A DNA stretch of 64,000 bases, from assembly GCA_021234535.1 (NCBI GenBank), contig CM037829.1, forward strand, positions 33,913,976 to 33,977,975, read 5' to 3'. How positions within the stretch are numbered: position 1 is the stretch's first letter; each line of letters begins with the position of its first letter. Positions 25,733 to 39,200 of this stretch are shown piece by piece. The notes beneath the pieces are model-generated. The model ran no database searches. It was not told the DNA's origin and saw only the letters and a program-made list of their open reading frames with translations. The translations under genes and the position numbers were made by a program. This DNA comes from Stichopus chloronotus (lineage: Eukaryota > Echinodermata > Holothuroidea > Aspidochirotida > Stichopodidae).

Positions 25733-26044
25733 AAGTGGCACAAATTCGATGCAATGCAGTTCTCTAAAGTTTTCCTGTACTTGAACAAATTTTACAAGGA
25801 CATCCATCTCTGGAAAGGATTTAATCTCATTTACAGAGTTTTAGTTGACGCATCTTGCAAATTCGTTCATCGGAAAGACAATCATGCCCCTCCTTCCCGT
25901 ACAGTATTATCCGTCAATAGACAAGATTTGAGCAAAACAGGAGCACTTTTCAGCCGCTGCTTTTTTATCCCTCAAAACACATCTCAGAGAGCCACAAAGC
26001 AGCCACCAATTGGAGCCTGTTGTAAGACCTTCGTCTGGTATTGA
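25733..26044 (+). CDS. Candidate alternative last exon of the main gene
   Basis: A long T/C tract ending TTTCTTTGCCTCAG precedes an open frame of 103 residues starting KWHKFDAMQFSKVFLYLNKF and ending at a TGA. It can be entered in phase 0, which matches the exit phase of exon 3. AATAAA lies 70 bases after the stop. Spliced to exon 3, it would replace the three downstream exons with a different hydrophobic and basic C-terminus. The peptide resembles no family I know, and chance cannot be excluded because the intron is long. Confidence 0.3.
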   Translation, partial: KWHKFDAMQFSKVFLYLNKFYKDIHLWKGFNLIYRVLVDASCKFVHRKDNHAPPSRTVLSVNRQDLSKTGALFSRCFFIPQNTSQRATKQPPIGACCKTFVWY

Positions 26045-26113
26045 CAGCCACTTCGAGTGAGCAGAAAAGAAAAAGAAAATGTAACATCATCAAACAGATC
26101 GGACAAAAAAATC

Positions 26114-26119
26114 AATAAA
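26114..26119 (+). terminator. AATAAA poly(A) signal after alternative last exon
   Basis: A canonical hexamer 70 nt downstream of the stop at 26042-26044. Isolated AATAAA is common in A+T-rich DNA, so it is only supportive in combination with the upstream ORF and acceptor. Confidence 0.3.
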
Positions 26120-29103
26120 AAACATTTCCTTCTATGCCCTTCAAATGTAATAAGACAACGTATATCAAAATTTCACGTCTCTCATACTCCAGGAAAGTTA
26201 CCGTAGTCATCGCAAGAATCCATCTTAAGATTGATCTCAGTTTTAAGTCACATCAAAATTAATGCTGGGTACATGCCTTTGACATTTTGAAAACATAAAG
26301 ACACCTAGGTCACTCTAGATGAAGGACTGTGAGGCTCAACAGAGTTACATGGTTCTGTCTGCCGCCGACGACAAGTGTCAAATTTTGTTTGTCTGGCTTT
26401 GGTAGGTCTTAAAGCTGTGTAGACAAATTTAATGGGTAAAATGCTAGTGTCAGGTGTTCTCGCGCTTGTTGAGATCACCATTTTGGGAACGACAAAGGAA
26501 TTTTCTTATCCCCCACAGACAAAGAGGAATTTGGCTCTTCTTCCCCATGAATTGGAGGAGAATAATCCCTTTTCTCACCCACTCCTCCCCCTCCCCCTCT
26601 GTCAGTTCGGGTATGGGTGCGTTGTTTAACTCCCAAGTTTCTTCCTTAGGTCAGTGCTTGTAAGTGACTTTGTCAGTTAATCTGTTAATTCTTAAATTAA
26701 TTCTTGTTTGAGGTGATAGGATATCCAGCAAATTAAAGATGCCTTTCAGTCAGGTGTAGGGAAGTTCACAAGCAGAATGGAAAACTTTCTATTGAGAAGA
26801 GAGAAGGAAGGAGAGGCCTATTTAGACAAGATGTAAATCTAGGAGAAGTGATTCGTCAAACAACTTTTCTCTCAGTATGAGAGTGTGGATATATGAATAA
26901 GTTTACCTTCCCTCTAAAAACATGAATACCCCAAAGGGTTTGTGACCACACTATCACCATGTTTAATTCCTTGTTTTGGATTCACATTCGAGTCCATCTT
27001 AAGCATCCTTCAAGCAGTATACAACTAAGTTGGGACCACCACATTTTGGAATAATGCTGCAGATATTGAAGCATTTTTTTTTTTTAGGCAGTAAGAGTGA
27101 TTTAACAAATACATTAGAAAAAAAAAAGCTTCCAGACAGATCATATTATCCCCTCAGCATTGTAAACTTCTCATAATATTTTTGGAAAGTTAGTGTAAGT
27201 GTTTTAGAGTCATGCTGCATTTAGCATAAACATGGCACAATCAGGAAAATACCTCTGACTCTCTTATATGAAATAAACTTGACTTTAATTGCTAAAAGGA
27301 TCACTTTACACAGAACCACTCCTGGATTGTCTCCAGACGGCGGGAAGATCCTCTGCAGAATGCTTGAAGGTCCCATGGGGCCGTTTCATGATCATCAAAT
27401 GCTTGAATTTGCTGACGAATAAACAAGTTTTATGAACGGAGCCGAGCTGCTTTCACGTCGTGACTCCAAGATGGACGATCTGCGGGGAGGCAAGGCCTTA
27501 AAAATCCATGAAGGCAATTAAAACAATGGGACATCCAATGTTTCATTTGCCAGTGCCATGGATTTGGCACTAAACCATTAACCGAACACAGATAAATATC
27601 TTGCATTGGCAAAATAAAAAGTCCAATGTTCTTAGCAAATATCAATGTTACAATCCACGGTAGTAAGCAAGTCCCATTGTGCTGCTTGAAAAGTTTGTAC
27701 AAGTCCAAACATGTACAACTTGTGTACATTAAACTTTGGGGTATGAATCAAAAAGTTTGCATCAACAACTATTCCTAACCTTATGCACTGCTTCACAAAG
27801 ATTGCAACATAAATTATTCACTAAAATTCTATGACAATGATTTCTTTCCTTTATTTGTATTGGTGTATTTATGTCCTGTATTTTATTCTTTATATTTTGT
27901 ATTTTTAAACAAGAAAATCCATGATTTCGTTATATTTTCTTTGCCTGTGGATGTATCAGATATCGCCTTTATGGAGCTGTGCCCAGTAAACAGCATACTT
28001 AACCCTGTCAGTGTGATCAAGTTATCGATAAAAGATAATAAAATCTGTTGATCTCTCAGAGTATTGTCTTTGATATGTCAGTGACAGCCTTGGAAGGAAC
28101 TGAATTAAACATTGGACATGTCAAACTTTACACTTGTTATGACTTTCATTGGAAACAGTTGTGCTCTTCTTGATTGAGCAAAGAGGCAGTGGGAGCAGGG
28201 GCTACATCGTAAGGACCGGAGATAGAGGTAAACAATTAGCAATGCTACAGAAGAAGTATCCAATTTCCTGGCACCAAAATTATCCCCATGCCTGGTCTGG
28301 GGATCTCAACACCGATCTGTGACTCCTTGACTTTTTGGGGTGCTCGCAAATCGATTAATTTACTCTCAGACATGGCCTCAAATACTGTGGCCTCTCTGAG
28401 CTTGTGAACAGAGATTGAGCTCTCCTTAGACGGTTGGATGATTTGTCATGATACGGAGGGAGCGCTGTGATCGTGACAGAAAAATGTGGACTACCAGTGT
28501 GTCAAGGGTTGCTCTTAGGCTGGATTAGTGCATGGTTTCAAGGAAGAGCGCTCTGGAAGTGGTATGATAGGTCGCTGGGAGCAGAAATGTCGTCATCCTT
28601 CCCTGTAACGTCTCATGCTATAAACAAACAACAGTACAAATACACAAGAAATCTGATGTAATTATAATAATAATCAAGACCCCCCTTTCATTCAGTTGCT
28701 TGACTCATTCGCTCAGTGTAATGTGTCATTTTGCTCCCGACATCCATCCTCACCCACCTTGGTGAAAGGTTTATGGCCCTACCTCAGACTGATGGGGCCC
28801 TTTTCGTAAAAGCTGCCTCTGCAAGAAGGGACTTATGTAGGAACCCAACCCAAGGATGAAACTTCAAGAGACCTGCATGAAAAAAGGAAGAGACAAGTAA
28901 TTGTACGTCAAGTATTGAGACATTTTCACAAGCAGTAGAAATGCAAGAGAGATAATAAATTACGTAAAGGTTATCACCCTAAACTTAAAAGGAGTGATAA
29001 AGATTGCATCATCGAGCTGTCTCTATTTCTACCTTGTCTTATATTGTCTTACTTCTTTCCAAGTTTAATCATCCTTTGATACTTTTTGTCTCTCCCTTGT
29101 CAG

Positions 29104-29257
29104 GTATTACCTTTTCAGAGGAAGTATTCCACGCTCGGTAACGTGTCCGTCGGGGAGAGCAAGCAGTCCATCAAGAAGCTCTCCAGGCCAGTCGTCATCG
29201 GCAACAGCGAATTTACCAAACCCTCGAGGCTGAAGTACCCCATCAATCATCACACGG
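29104..29257 (+). CDS. Exon 4 of the main gene
   Basis: The acceptor is TCTCTCCCTTGTCAG and the donor is ACGG|GTGAGT. The exon enters in phase 0 and leaves in phase 1. It encodes about 51 residues: VLPFQRKYSTLGNVSVGESK, then QSIKKLSRPVVIGNSEFTKP, then SRLKYPINHHTG. Basic residues precede several Ser/Thr, giving possible phosphorylation sites. G+C is higher than in the surrounding introns. The exit phase matches both downstream phase-1 exons. A second possible acceptor (TTTTCAG at 29112-29118) would be in frame and drop five residues. Confidence 0.85.
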
Positions 29258-29609
29258 GTGAGTGAAAATATCTTTGAAAATTTGGCTTTTTGAAGCTGGT
29301 GACACCACACTCTCACAGAAAGTACAGATCGCACCCTTCCAGACTCACTTTCTGACAGGGAGATTACGGTGGAGTCATACCACAGACATTAAAAATCAGA
29401 CCTGTTGCCCCTGGATTGGTGCTCAGCATTTATGAGAGTGGAATAGGGGTGGTTTTTTTCATGCATTACTGATTGGCTAACTGGCAGCCATTGTTGTTGT
29501 AGTCCCTGGGGACTCGGAGAGAGGTTTTCGAATGAAAATCAGATTACATCATCGTTTTGAGCATAGATTAGTGTGGATTTAACGCTATATAAGACCTATC
29601 ATTGTTATT

Positions 29610-30131
29610 GTTACCCTTCACTTGAGTGATGAGTACAGAGTACCAATCATTACATTCATTCAAGTTAAATTAAGTGCTAAACATTCAAGATAATTCTGAA
29701 CTTTATTCACCTCAGTACAAACTAACTATAATGTACGGTCTTTACTCACATGAGTACAAACTGATTGTAATTGCAGTCTTTCCTCAAGTGAGCTAAAACT
29801 GATTATAATCTGCAGAATTTACTCAAGTGAGTTGAAACTGATTATAATCTGCACTCTGTACACAAGTGAGTATCAACTGATTATAATCTGCAGCCTTTTC
29901 TCAAGTGAGGACAAACTGATTACCAACCCTTCTTCTGTCAAGTGATTTCAAACTGATTATAATCTGCCATCTTTGCTAACATGAGGACAAACTGATTATA
30001 ATCTGCAGTATTTACTAAAAGTAAGGACAAAGTGATTATAATTTGCAGAATTCAATCAACTGAGGACAAAGTGATTATAATCTGCAGAATTCAATCAACT
30101 GAGGACAAACTGATTATAATCTGCACTCTTT
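29610..30131. repeat. Minisatellite, about 40-45 bp unit, roughly 11-12 copies
   Basis: Units contain ACTGATTATAATCTGCAG followed by a variable TTTACTCAAGTGAGGACAA-like half. The 3' units (from about 29940) are the most alike; the 5' units are degenerate. Confidence 0.85.
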
Positions 30132-33100
30132 GCTTTGATGTTCCAGGGTTCTAGTAGCATTTTCTACACACTGGACTGATCGTGTTTATCAATGCTGAAT
30201 TCATCATCATAATCGCTAAGCGTGTAGCACATTCGCATTGGATCAAGGGGCCCGCCTTCAGGCCCCTTGTGGGGTCTAGAGACAACAACCCAGCAGGGGT
30301 CTATGTGGCAAAGCCCCCAGAAGCTTTGCAATTTTGTAGCATTTAGGGGCTGCGCCATGACTCAAAATTTATCCAAAAATTGCTTATTTAAATGACTGTG
30401 CAAGAACCCTGTGTTGTGTTTCCTTGATTGGTTAACTCCTTGTCCATTTGGACATTGTGGTATGATACTATGTTCTACAATCTTCATGAGTGCTACAATT
30501 ATTAGAGGTCCAATTTTTCTTGTAACTTGCTCACACTGTTTTATATCATTGTAGCTCGTTTGCCCACCTATAAAGGGTCTCTAAAGTCCCAGCAAGGTTA
30601 AATCTATTTTGGCACTTTCTGCACATCATATTTCCTACCACTCAATTTTATGACAACCGCTCACTTTGCAAGCCTTGATTTTTTTGGGGGGGGGGCATTG
30701 AAGCCAACTTTGTACACTTTCCCACGATATCGTTAGAGCGTTTTCCATTTACCCCTATCGATGATATCCGATCAGCATACTGGATGCTAGTCACACAATT
30801 ACTAGTTTTGTTTGACAATTTTCGTTTGTGGGATTTACTTGTGGGTACTTTTGGGATTTTTACATCTTTTGAAAATGCAAAATATCCACACAATGAGAAA
30901 ATCAAAATGGAAAGGTGGGTGTTAAGAGTTTTTTAAGTTCTGAATCTGCCACTACAATAATAATCAGAGCAAAGAAAAGAAGTAAAAAAAAAAGTAAGGT
31001 AAAAAGAAGTAAAACTTTCCTTCTTTTCAGATGAAATAGTATCATCATGACGACAAGCTAATCAGCTGCCACGATGATGACACCTGTACACCCAAGCTAG
31101 GAAAGCTATCTGAATGTTATTGAAAAGTTTTCTTTCTTCGGTGAATGTTACAAACTTTTAATCAGCTGTAGGTGAATGGTAGACTTAATGATTCACAGTC
31201 TACCATCATTTGCAAAATGTGACGTTTGTGTCGCAACATCTCACCAGAAACCCTGAACACCCCTCAAGGCAGAACCATAGTCGTTGTGATACATCGCCTG
31301 AGGGGCCCTTTGATATTGACTCTGTATCCCCATCAGCAATTCCCGAGTCGATTCTCTCCGTACATTTGAAATTTTAAATTAGGTCACCAGTCGATAGATC
31401 TTCACAGGTCAGGAATAGCTTACTGTACGTATCTATACCTCATCAAGTCTGAAATGTTGTAATCCCTTTGAAAATGAGGAAGTTCAGTCCATCGTTGTCT
31501 CTCAAGGGCCATGTGATAAATATCAATAATATTCAATGCGTCGTCGCTGACGGCATCCATGTTCCTCTCATTTTGCCTCAATGTTACTCAAACCAAATAT
31601 CTTTCAGAAATATATCATTCTTGCTTGTTTTTGGAGTTTTCCAAAAGCAACAGAGATATTAGTGTGTCGATGCCTTTGTACTTGAGGCAAATATATCATC
31701 ATAAAAGTTCAAAAGTGCTAGGACTGTTGAAATCAAATGTTTGACACATTGCTGTACCTAGTTGCTGTACCTTGTTAATTCAGACTTCAGCCTTTGAACG
31801 TAAAACTTTTGGTGCTTGTTGTCTCTCTCTCTCTGCCTCTCTGGGCAACTTTAAAAACGTCGACAAAATTTTCCCAATTTCATGCATGCATCTCTGTAAT
31901 GAGCCGTCTCTCTCTCTTTCTCACCTCTTTGTTCATCGCGCCCTGAAGAATCACTTCAGATAGATCAAAGCCCAGATCAAAGAAGACTTTATCAAAGATG
32001 TAAAGAAACTAGAATAAAAGTAAAATGAAAAGTAGGAAGGCACTTCCTAACCCTAGTCAGTTTTGAGCTTGTTCCTTTTTCTTTCAGAATCACTAAGAAA
32101 AAGCGACATTCTAATTAAAATCCTTCTGACCAAATAATATTGCACTGAGTGGAATTGGGTAATCCTCAAGAGTTTAACATTAAAATGTTAAAGGGAAGCC
32201 AAATTGGACACCTTGAAATTCTCATTGTTGCTAGTCCAGTGTATATTTTTTTCCTGTGGGTCTTCTCAAATGTTATTAGTCTGCCTTTCCATCAGACATT
32301 TTTTAATTAAGTTCTCTAAAGTGCTGTGAAAACATGTCACTGCCATACCTTTCAAGGGAAAGCACCAAAGGTGACCAGAGGTCATCCATTTTTTTTTCTT
32401 TTTTGGTGGGGGTTTGAGAGTGGGTCAGCAGAGACCTCTCCCAACCATACCCTCTACCATCTCCCATCTCCCGCTCCCTCTGCCATAGATATGACTCTCT
32501 GCAAATGTACTCTTTCCAGCTAAACCCCCATTGTGAAAAGATTGACAGCTTCTATTATAAATGAAGTGAATCTTGAACACCAAAAAAACAAGACGACACT
32601 ATGAAATTACAAATGATTTTTTTTTTTCTTTTTTGCAGTGTTTTGCTTGTTAATATCAAATTTTGTTAGTGTGCCTTGATATAATCTTCTCCCAGCAACA
32701 TTCTCTCTCGAAATAAAATGGTAATTAACAAGCAGTAATCCCCCTCCCTCCTGCACAAATTTCATGTAGGAATATTTGATGTTATGTTTCATGTTACATC
32801 AATCAACATAACATAACTGCAATGATAAACATTTTTTTTTATTCAGTAGCTTCTCTGAATCAAGTAATCGTCGTAATTACTTTCACTTCAAGGGCATAAG
32901 TTACAAGCGGAACGTTTGCAACAACAAGTTTTGCTCTACAAATTCATGAATGATTTAGTCAGAAATTCTCAATGGTGCAGACTTAATTTTGGTGACGGCT
33001 CCACTTCTAAGGGGGTGAAGCTCATCTCTCATATGTAGAAGTCTGAATTCGAGAACGAGTCGGAAGCAGCTGTTCCGTCAAAGCCCAGGAACATTCTTCT

Positions 33101-33891
33101 TTCCATACGATCACGTTTTTGAATATTGTATCACTGTCGTCTTCTGATGTGATTGCTCTGTGGCTCTGTTTGAAGCTAACTTTTAGCTCTTTTTAACACC
33201 CGTTTGTTCTCATTGATGTAAGATTATTTGCATCTGAAAACATTTTTTTTTCTTAATTTCAAGGAAATTGTTGTGTTTTCCCTCATGAAGGATTACCCAC
33301 ATCTCAAAGTTTGTTTATCATCAAAATGAAAGTTAGATGTCATTGGATGTAGTGCCACAGTAGACATTCTGGCAAGGAACAACATGGAAGAAAGTAGCAA
33401 TACTTAGAATTCTTTTCCACCAGTCCATTGTTTTCTTTTGTCAGAATTGCAGTAGCTCTTACGTAAACCCTCATTTGCATATTTAAATCTCTGTATGGAT
33501 GTTGATATAGTGAGCAGTGGGGGTAGTTTGTAATTGTTTAAACCATAGGGGGCGTACCATACTTCCCAAAAAGTTGCTTTCATGAACGGTTCCAATCGAA
33601 TGTACGGATTGCTTCAGGATCCTGTTTGTGTTACAAGTGGCATACCTCAAATGTTGGAGTAGGTCTTGAAAGTAGGTTCATCCAAAATGGTATTGCTCAC
33701 GCCATTAAGGAATGTCGCAGTGTAAGGTCCTCAAGGGAATCTCCAGTTGTTGATATGTTAGCTGTTTCATTTTGTTTGTCATACTTTTGGTGGAGGTTGG
33801 ACTCTCTGCCGTGTTAGACGCAGCCCGCCGCCAGGGCTCTCAATTTTGGCGTATTTATCCCCATCCCATTGTGTTTTTGACAGTCACAATT

Positions 33892-33928
33892 CACGAGCTA
33901 GAATGGTATTCACGAGCTAGAATGGTAG
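33892..33928. repeat. 18-bp perfect tandem duplication
   Basis: TCACGAGCTAGAATGGTA occurs twice head to tail, within a few bases of the stated ends. Confidence 0.8.
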
Positions 33929-34639
33929 TTCATTATATCATACTAACATCACATCGTAGTGGTAAAATTGTACTAGCCCTTCAGGCTTTATATTGCTGCA
34001 CTCGTTCAGCAGAGTCATCATTTTTGTGTTCCCTGTAAATCTTGATGGCTTTAAAATATCTTCTGATGCTCGTTTGATCGAGTACTTAGATACGGTTTTG
34101 AAGGTCTACAGTATCAGGCATTAATCCATCTTTTTATTCATTTTCAAGGACTAAATGTTTTATGGAGCACTTTGCAGAAACAGTATCCTCCTGTTTTGCC
34201 TGAAGAGACGCCTCACAGGTAAACAGCCAGTCTTTGATTAAATTTAGACCTTCAAGATATAAACCTGTATTTTGTTCACATTCACTTGTCGGACACTATT
34301 AAAGCAACGCACTGTTAGGTCACACTTTGGGAGTCCAAACTTTTTGATGGATTCTTGTTTGTGCAGTCATTCTTCTTGTGTTTTAAGGACAGTTCTCTTC
34401 TTCGGTGCAAACTCCCAAAGTTTGTCACCTTTCTCCGAGAAAAGGACAGAGAGGAAAATAGGGAACACTTGTCAAGATGTAGAGGTTGCTTTTTTAAAAG
34501 TTCGTAGAAATGCAGTGAGTAATTGAGTTATTGTATGCAGTCCTCTAAAAAATGGGACAGAGTAGTGACTTACATCATGCTAGCCTTGCCACAATGTGAA
34601 CAACTGAAAATTTATCAGACAAAGCAATGTTGTCTCTGC

Positions 34640-35056
34640 TTGTAACAGTGGTCATTTTCATTTTTATCATTATCATCGTCATTGTCACTTTCAGCATCTT
34701 CACCATAATTGTCACACACCGCCATCATCATGTCTATTACCGTGGTTGTCATCCTTGTGATCATCATAAATGTCATCATCGGCTTCATTGCTATCATCAC
34801 TGTCAGCATCATCACTTCATCGTTATCATCACCTCTTTTGTTCTTACTATCATGATCATTATCTTCATAGTCCTCATTATTATCACTTTCAACATCAGTG
34901 CATTGTCATCATCATCGTCATCATTATCATCATCGTCAACATCATCATCAACATTATCCTCATCAACATCAACATCATCATTGTCACATGCAGCATCATT
35001 GTCATCATCATCAATGTCCTCATTGCTATTATCACTTTCATCATAATCACTTCATT
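34640..35056. repeat. Long imperfect TCA/ATC microsatellite
   Basis: About 400 bp of TCATCATCA-type repeats interspersed with GTCATCATTG and similar variants. It yields long spurious ORFs rich in His, Ile or Ser on the + strand and Asp/Met on the - strand. These are repeat artefacts. Confidence 0.9.
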
Positions 35057-35966
35057 GTAGTTTGTCATGGATTTTGCTTGAAGGTGATACGACAGTGTTA
35101 CCAGTGATTGGCCCAGATAACAACCCTTTTAGATCACATCATGTCTCAGCTAATAATATTTTATCCCACTTGGGTCACCTCTCACCATCCTTGAATAGTG
35201 TGCAATTACATCAATTTCCAAACTCTGTGGTATGTTTCCCCACTACTACACTGCTTGCTACCATTCGATCTATTACCAATATACCCAACTCCTATGAACA
35301 TACTGAGTTTTGAATCACAACAGTGACAAGAAAATCCATCTGACTAAAATATACTACCAAAATCCTTGAAACACAGATAAAGTCCTGGTAAGAAAATATT
35401 GACCGTCACGAAAATGGTGATGTTTATCGCTGTTGAGTATTAATCCCTTTGAAGTCATCTCAGAGCAGTGAGGCATAAAGTTGAGGGTGTCTCGTGGGTG
35501 ACTGTGATAAGAGCAAGGGAAAAAAGGCCATCATCATTTTACTCTTGCCTCCAGGTGATAACTCTGGACGATAAGGGAGCTAGTAAACGCTGACCAAATC
35601 CAGATATGCTGAAGATAAATATATTGCAAAAGAAGGTGTAAATATATATACTTCTCCTGACTTTTTGGAGACCCTCAGTAACAGCATCTCGTCAGCAAGA
35701 TCTTGCATCTGTTTTAATACTGACAGCTGCTGTTGAATACAGTCAGTGTGGGGCTTATGCAATATCTCTGTACATATTTGACTCATTTTGAATCCACGAG
35801 CCCATAAATTCATGAAGATGAGATGAAAAGAGTGTTCTTCCAACTATGAACACTATGTTGTAGACAATTTTTCATCTAGATTCTATTTTCTCATTTGTAT
35901 AACCTCAAGCATGTCCTTCTCTTTGTATAATTCCCCCTTTACCCATGTTTCAAGCCGACTCATGCC

Positions 35967-36285
35967 TCTTCCCTATGTAATGTCTTCCCATATCCCCTTC
36001 CCATGTAATGCCAACCCATATCTGCTCTTTATGTAATGCCTACCCATATCACCTCCCTTTGTAATGCCTACCCATACTCCTTTCCGATGAAATGTCTACT
36101 CATACCCACTCCCTTTGTTATGTCTTCCCATATTGCCTTCCCATGTAAAGCCAGTCTATATCCCCTCTTTATGTAATGCCAACCCATATCCCCTTCTCAT
36201 GAAATGACTACCCACATCCCCTCCCTTATGTAATGCCAATCCATATCGCCTCTCTATGTAATGCCTACCTGTACCTCTGTTTCGC
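35967..36285. repeat. Minisatellite, about 27-29 bp unit, about 11 copies
   Basis: Units follow TATGTAATGCCTACCCATAT followed by CCCCTCCC-like sequence, with point variation between copies. Confidence 0.85.
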
Positions 36286-39200
36286 ATCCCTTTGACCCAC
36301 ATCCTCTTAATGTTGCTTGAAAAATAATTTTTACTGGTACTGTAGAGCTAGGATAGGTTGAGAAATGCATCTGTTAAAGACCAGTTTTGCTGAGAGGTTG
36401 TGGTGGGTTCCTCTACCAAAGAGGTTACCAAGAGCATTTCAAAGCATTGTATCAGTTTCTTGGTAAAAAAAAAAAATTCTCAGTCACTAATTTCCTGCCA
36501 ATAAGTTATATCCATAATCCATTCCTCTTCTCAAACACTTTAGGTTGGTTCTCAGCTTCTTTGTAATTGGTCAGTGTAGGTTTGGTGCATCTGTCTATGT
36601 AGCATGTATTGAATGCTCCTGCGTTGGAGGAAGCTGATGAGGAAAAGTTTCAATGTTTGGGGGTTACCGTTCCCCTCCATCCCCTGTAACACCAAAGCAG
36701 AATTTTCATCTTTTTTTTTCTACTGCAGAAAGAAAGTGAAAAGCTTTTAAAATTTTTGTCTTTGTGATGTTCCTGAATCATACCAGGAAAGAAAACAATG
36801 TACAAAAGTTGTAGCCCTTTTCTCCTCACCAACCACCCCCTCCCTCACCAAACACTGCTTCCCCAACTGTTTCAGCTGCTCCTACTGTGCACTGCCCAAC
36901 TGACAGAAATGTCACATTTCTCTGCTCTGACAACTGCCTTCTACGAGTTTGTCGCTCTCCACCACTCACATACCCTAAATTACATTTTTATTAAACTAAA
37001 TAGCAATGCCTAGAGTAATTCAGTCCACTTGTGGAGAGAAATGTGCATCACCTTTTCATCAATAACTTAAAAATTGCTCTTTGTCTGTTGTCCCCCCATC
37101 CCCTTCTCAAGTACTTCATCTCTTCATCCCTACGCCTACAGACCCACAAACACATTCAATTTCTTATGTCGTTCTTTCAATTTAAAATTTAAACCCACGA
37201 AGGGTGAATGTGATATAAAGACAGACTGATCACTTGCCATCTCCAACCATTACGTTCTTCCGGAGCATCCTCACTTCATCTTACCTGTGAGTGTAAGATT
37301 GTAAATCGCACTTGTTCATATCTGTGATGAAATTCATTTCCTCGTTTGTCAAAATAATTTGAAAGTACTAGCCATTCTCTGTCTATGATATAGCTTATCC
37401 CTTTGTTTGGTTTTTTTTTTTTTGCCCAACCCTGTTGAAGTTGTACTTTCAATATGTCTAAGAGGCACTTGACCTCTCTTAAGAATCACATATGACTACT
37501 CAAGGGATGGTGTAAGTCCACATCCATTTCAGAATTTCAGAAACCAATTACGATATTTTTTTCCCATTTGCCGTCAATTTTTTATGACCTTGTAAACTTG
37601 CCAACAGAAAAGAAATGAAATTGCCCAGACCATATTGCTCATGCATCGCTGATGGTCATCGCCCCTTCACACAGCACAAAAATATGGGACATGGGTCATT
37701 ATCTCAGCCCACTTTCCATTGTCCAGAAAGCCCTCCCTCAAGCTATCAGGGATAATGTCTGTTTTGATAATAAGAAGTGGCAGCCCTCTGCGGTAATTGA
37801 GGCAATTTTTCAGCAAGATGTTGCAGACACTAGCTATCTCTTTTTGTCGAGTTCCAACTTTCTCAAAAAACAGTCTCAGAGAAATCTCGGGATAGGACTG
37901 TCAGCAAAGGTTACCATGGAGATATTCTCTTTAGCCTTAATCCAACTTTTGCTCAGTAATTCCTTTTTAATACCTTTGATGAGGCGGTGGAACCACTTTT
38001 CAATCTGGTTTGTCTTGGCGCAGCGGAGCGAGGCTTTGCTGTCGATATCGGTTTAGCCACGGGAAGACAGGAAGATGCACAAATCCATGCAGGAAGAATT
38101 GCGTTTAGTTTTCAGTGTGTAAAATGTTTGAGAGTTTATTAATTATTGAGACAATGGATTTATTTTTCATCAACCTATGGTATTTGCAGAAGAAAATAGG
38201 TCGTGCTCGAGTGATTTATAGGCAAATAGAAAATGGAGAGCATTATTTGCATGGCACACTGGATCGATTCAGGCAATTTTCATGCCGTATTAATCTGGAG
38301 AAATATCAATAGATCAATTGCAGACTTTAGGCAAAACCATTGCAGTAAAACTCACTAGATTAGGTTCTACATTGCAGACAGTTTGAGCAAACATACCCCT
38401 GGATGTGTGCTACTGTACAAACCATGCACAGTTTTTTAGTCGTCGCACGCGAAAAGCAGGAAGAGGTCAGCGAAATGTCGGTGTATTTTGAATTGATAAG
38501 GGTCTTGATCTCAAACCAGAAGGTACCCCACTGCCTTCCACACATTGACAGATTTTCAACGTCCACAGCCGAGACTCGAAGTTGCGTTGAGAGTCCCCAG
38601 AAAAAGCCAAACTTTCAGAAGATGTGGCAGTTTGACGCTCCGTCGTGAATATGAGGCCAGTATTAAATAGATGTAGCTTAGTCGGTGATCTCTCAGAAGA
38701 ATCAAAATGGTTCATTCACAGTTAAGTGTCCTGGTATGCAGTATGATTACTGCCTGTAAAGTAGATGTGCCTTCAAAAACATGCACATTTTGATAAATGT
38801 ATGAAGTGCTTACCTCGTTTTGCCCATTGCTACAAAATTTGTGGGTTTTTTTTTTTCTCATTTTCAGGGAACATGTTTTGCTTTTATATGGATGCGTATT
38901 GTCTGGACAATTGACTCATTCTGACCTGAGACTGACCAGCAAACCATCCTTCTGTTTCATTTTATTCGTACAATAACATTGGTTTGTAATTGATTGTGTA
39001 ATTGGAACTTGATAACAAGCTCTCAATTAGCGAAACATGTTACACACACAGTGTAATAATAGGAAGTAACGCTCAGAGTTTTCCTACACGAAAACCTACT
39101 CACATATCCCTGCAAGGAAAGCTGAATTGGTCTGATTTCAGGACTGACTACATAAATGCCCTGAGCTTACTACAAAACCAGGGGACAAAATAGTGTGTAA

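Larger units (their letters stand above)
24611..29103 (+). other. Intron between exons 3 and 4
   Basis: The interval contains an alternative last-exon candidate (25733-26044) with a poly(A) signal at 26114. Otherwise it is A+T-rich sequence without further support for genes. It ends in TTTTTGTCTCTCCCTTGTCAG. Confidence 0.6.

Noticed and set aside
34627..35060. 139- and 96-codon ORFs rich in His, Ile and Ser
   Set aside because: They are translations of the TCA/ATC microsatellite.
37652..38056. 134-codon + strand ORF
   Set aside because: No recognised motif, no convincing splice sites and ordinary A+T-rich composition inside a repeat-rich intron. Chance ORF length is plausible in this much sequence.
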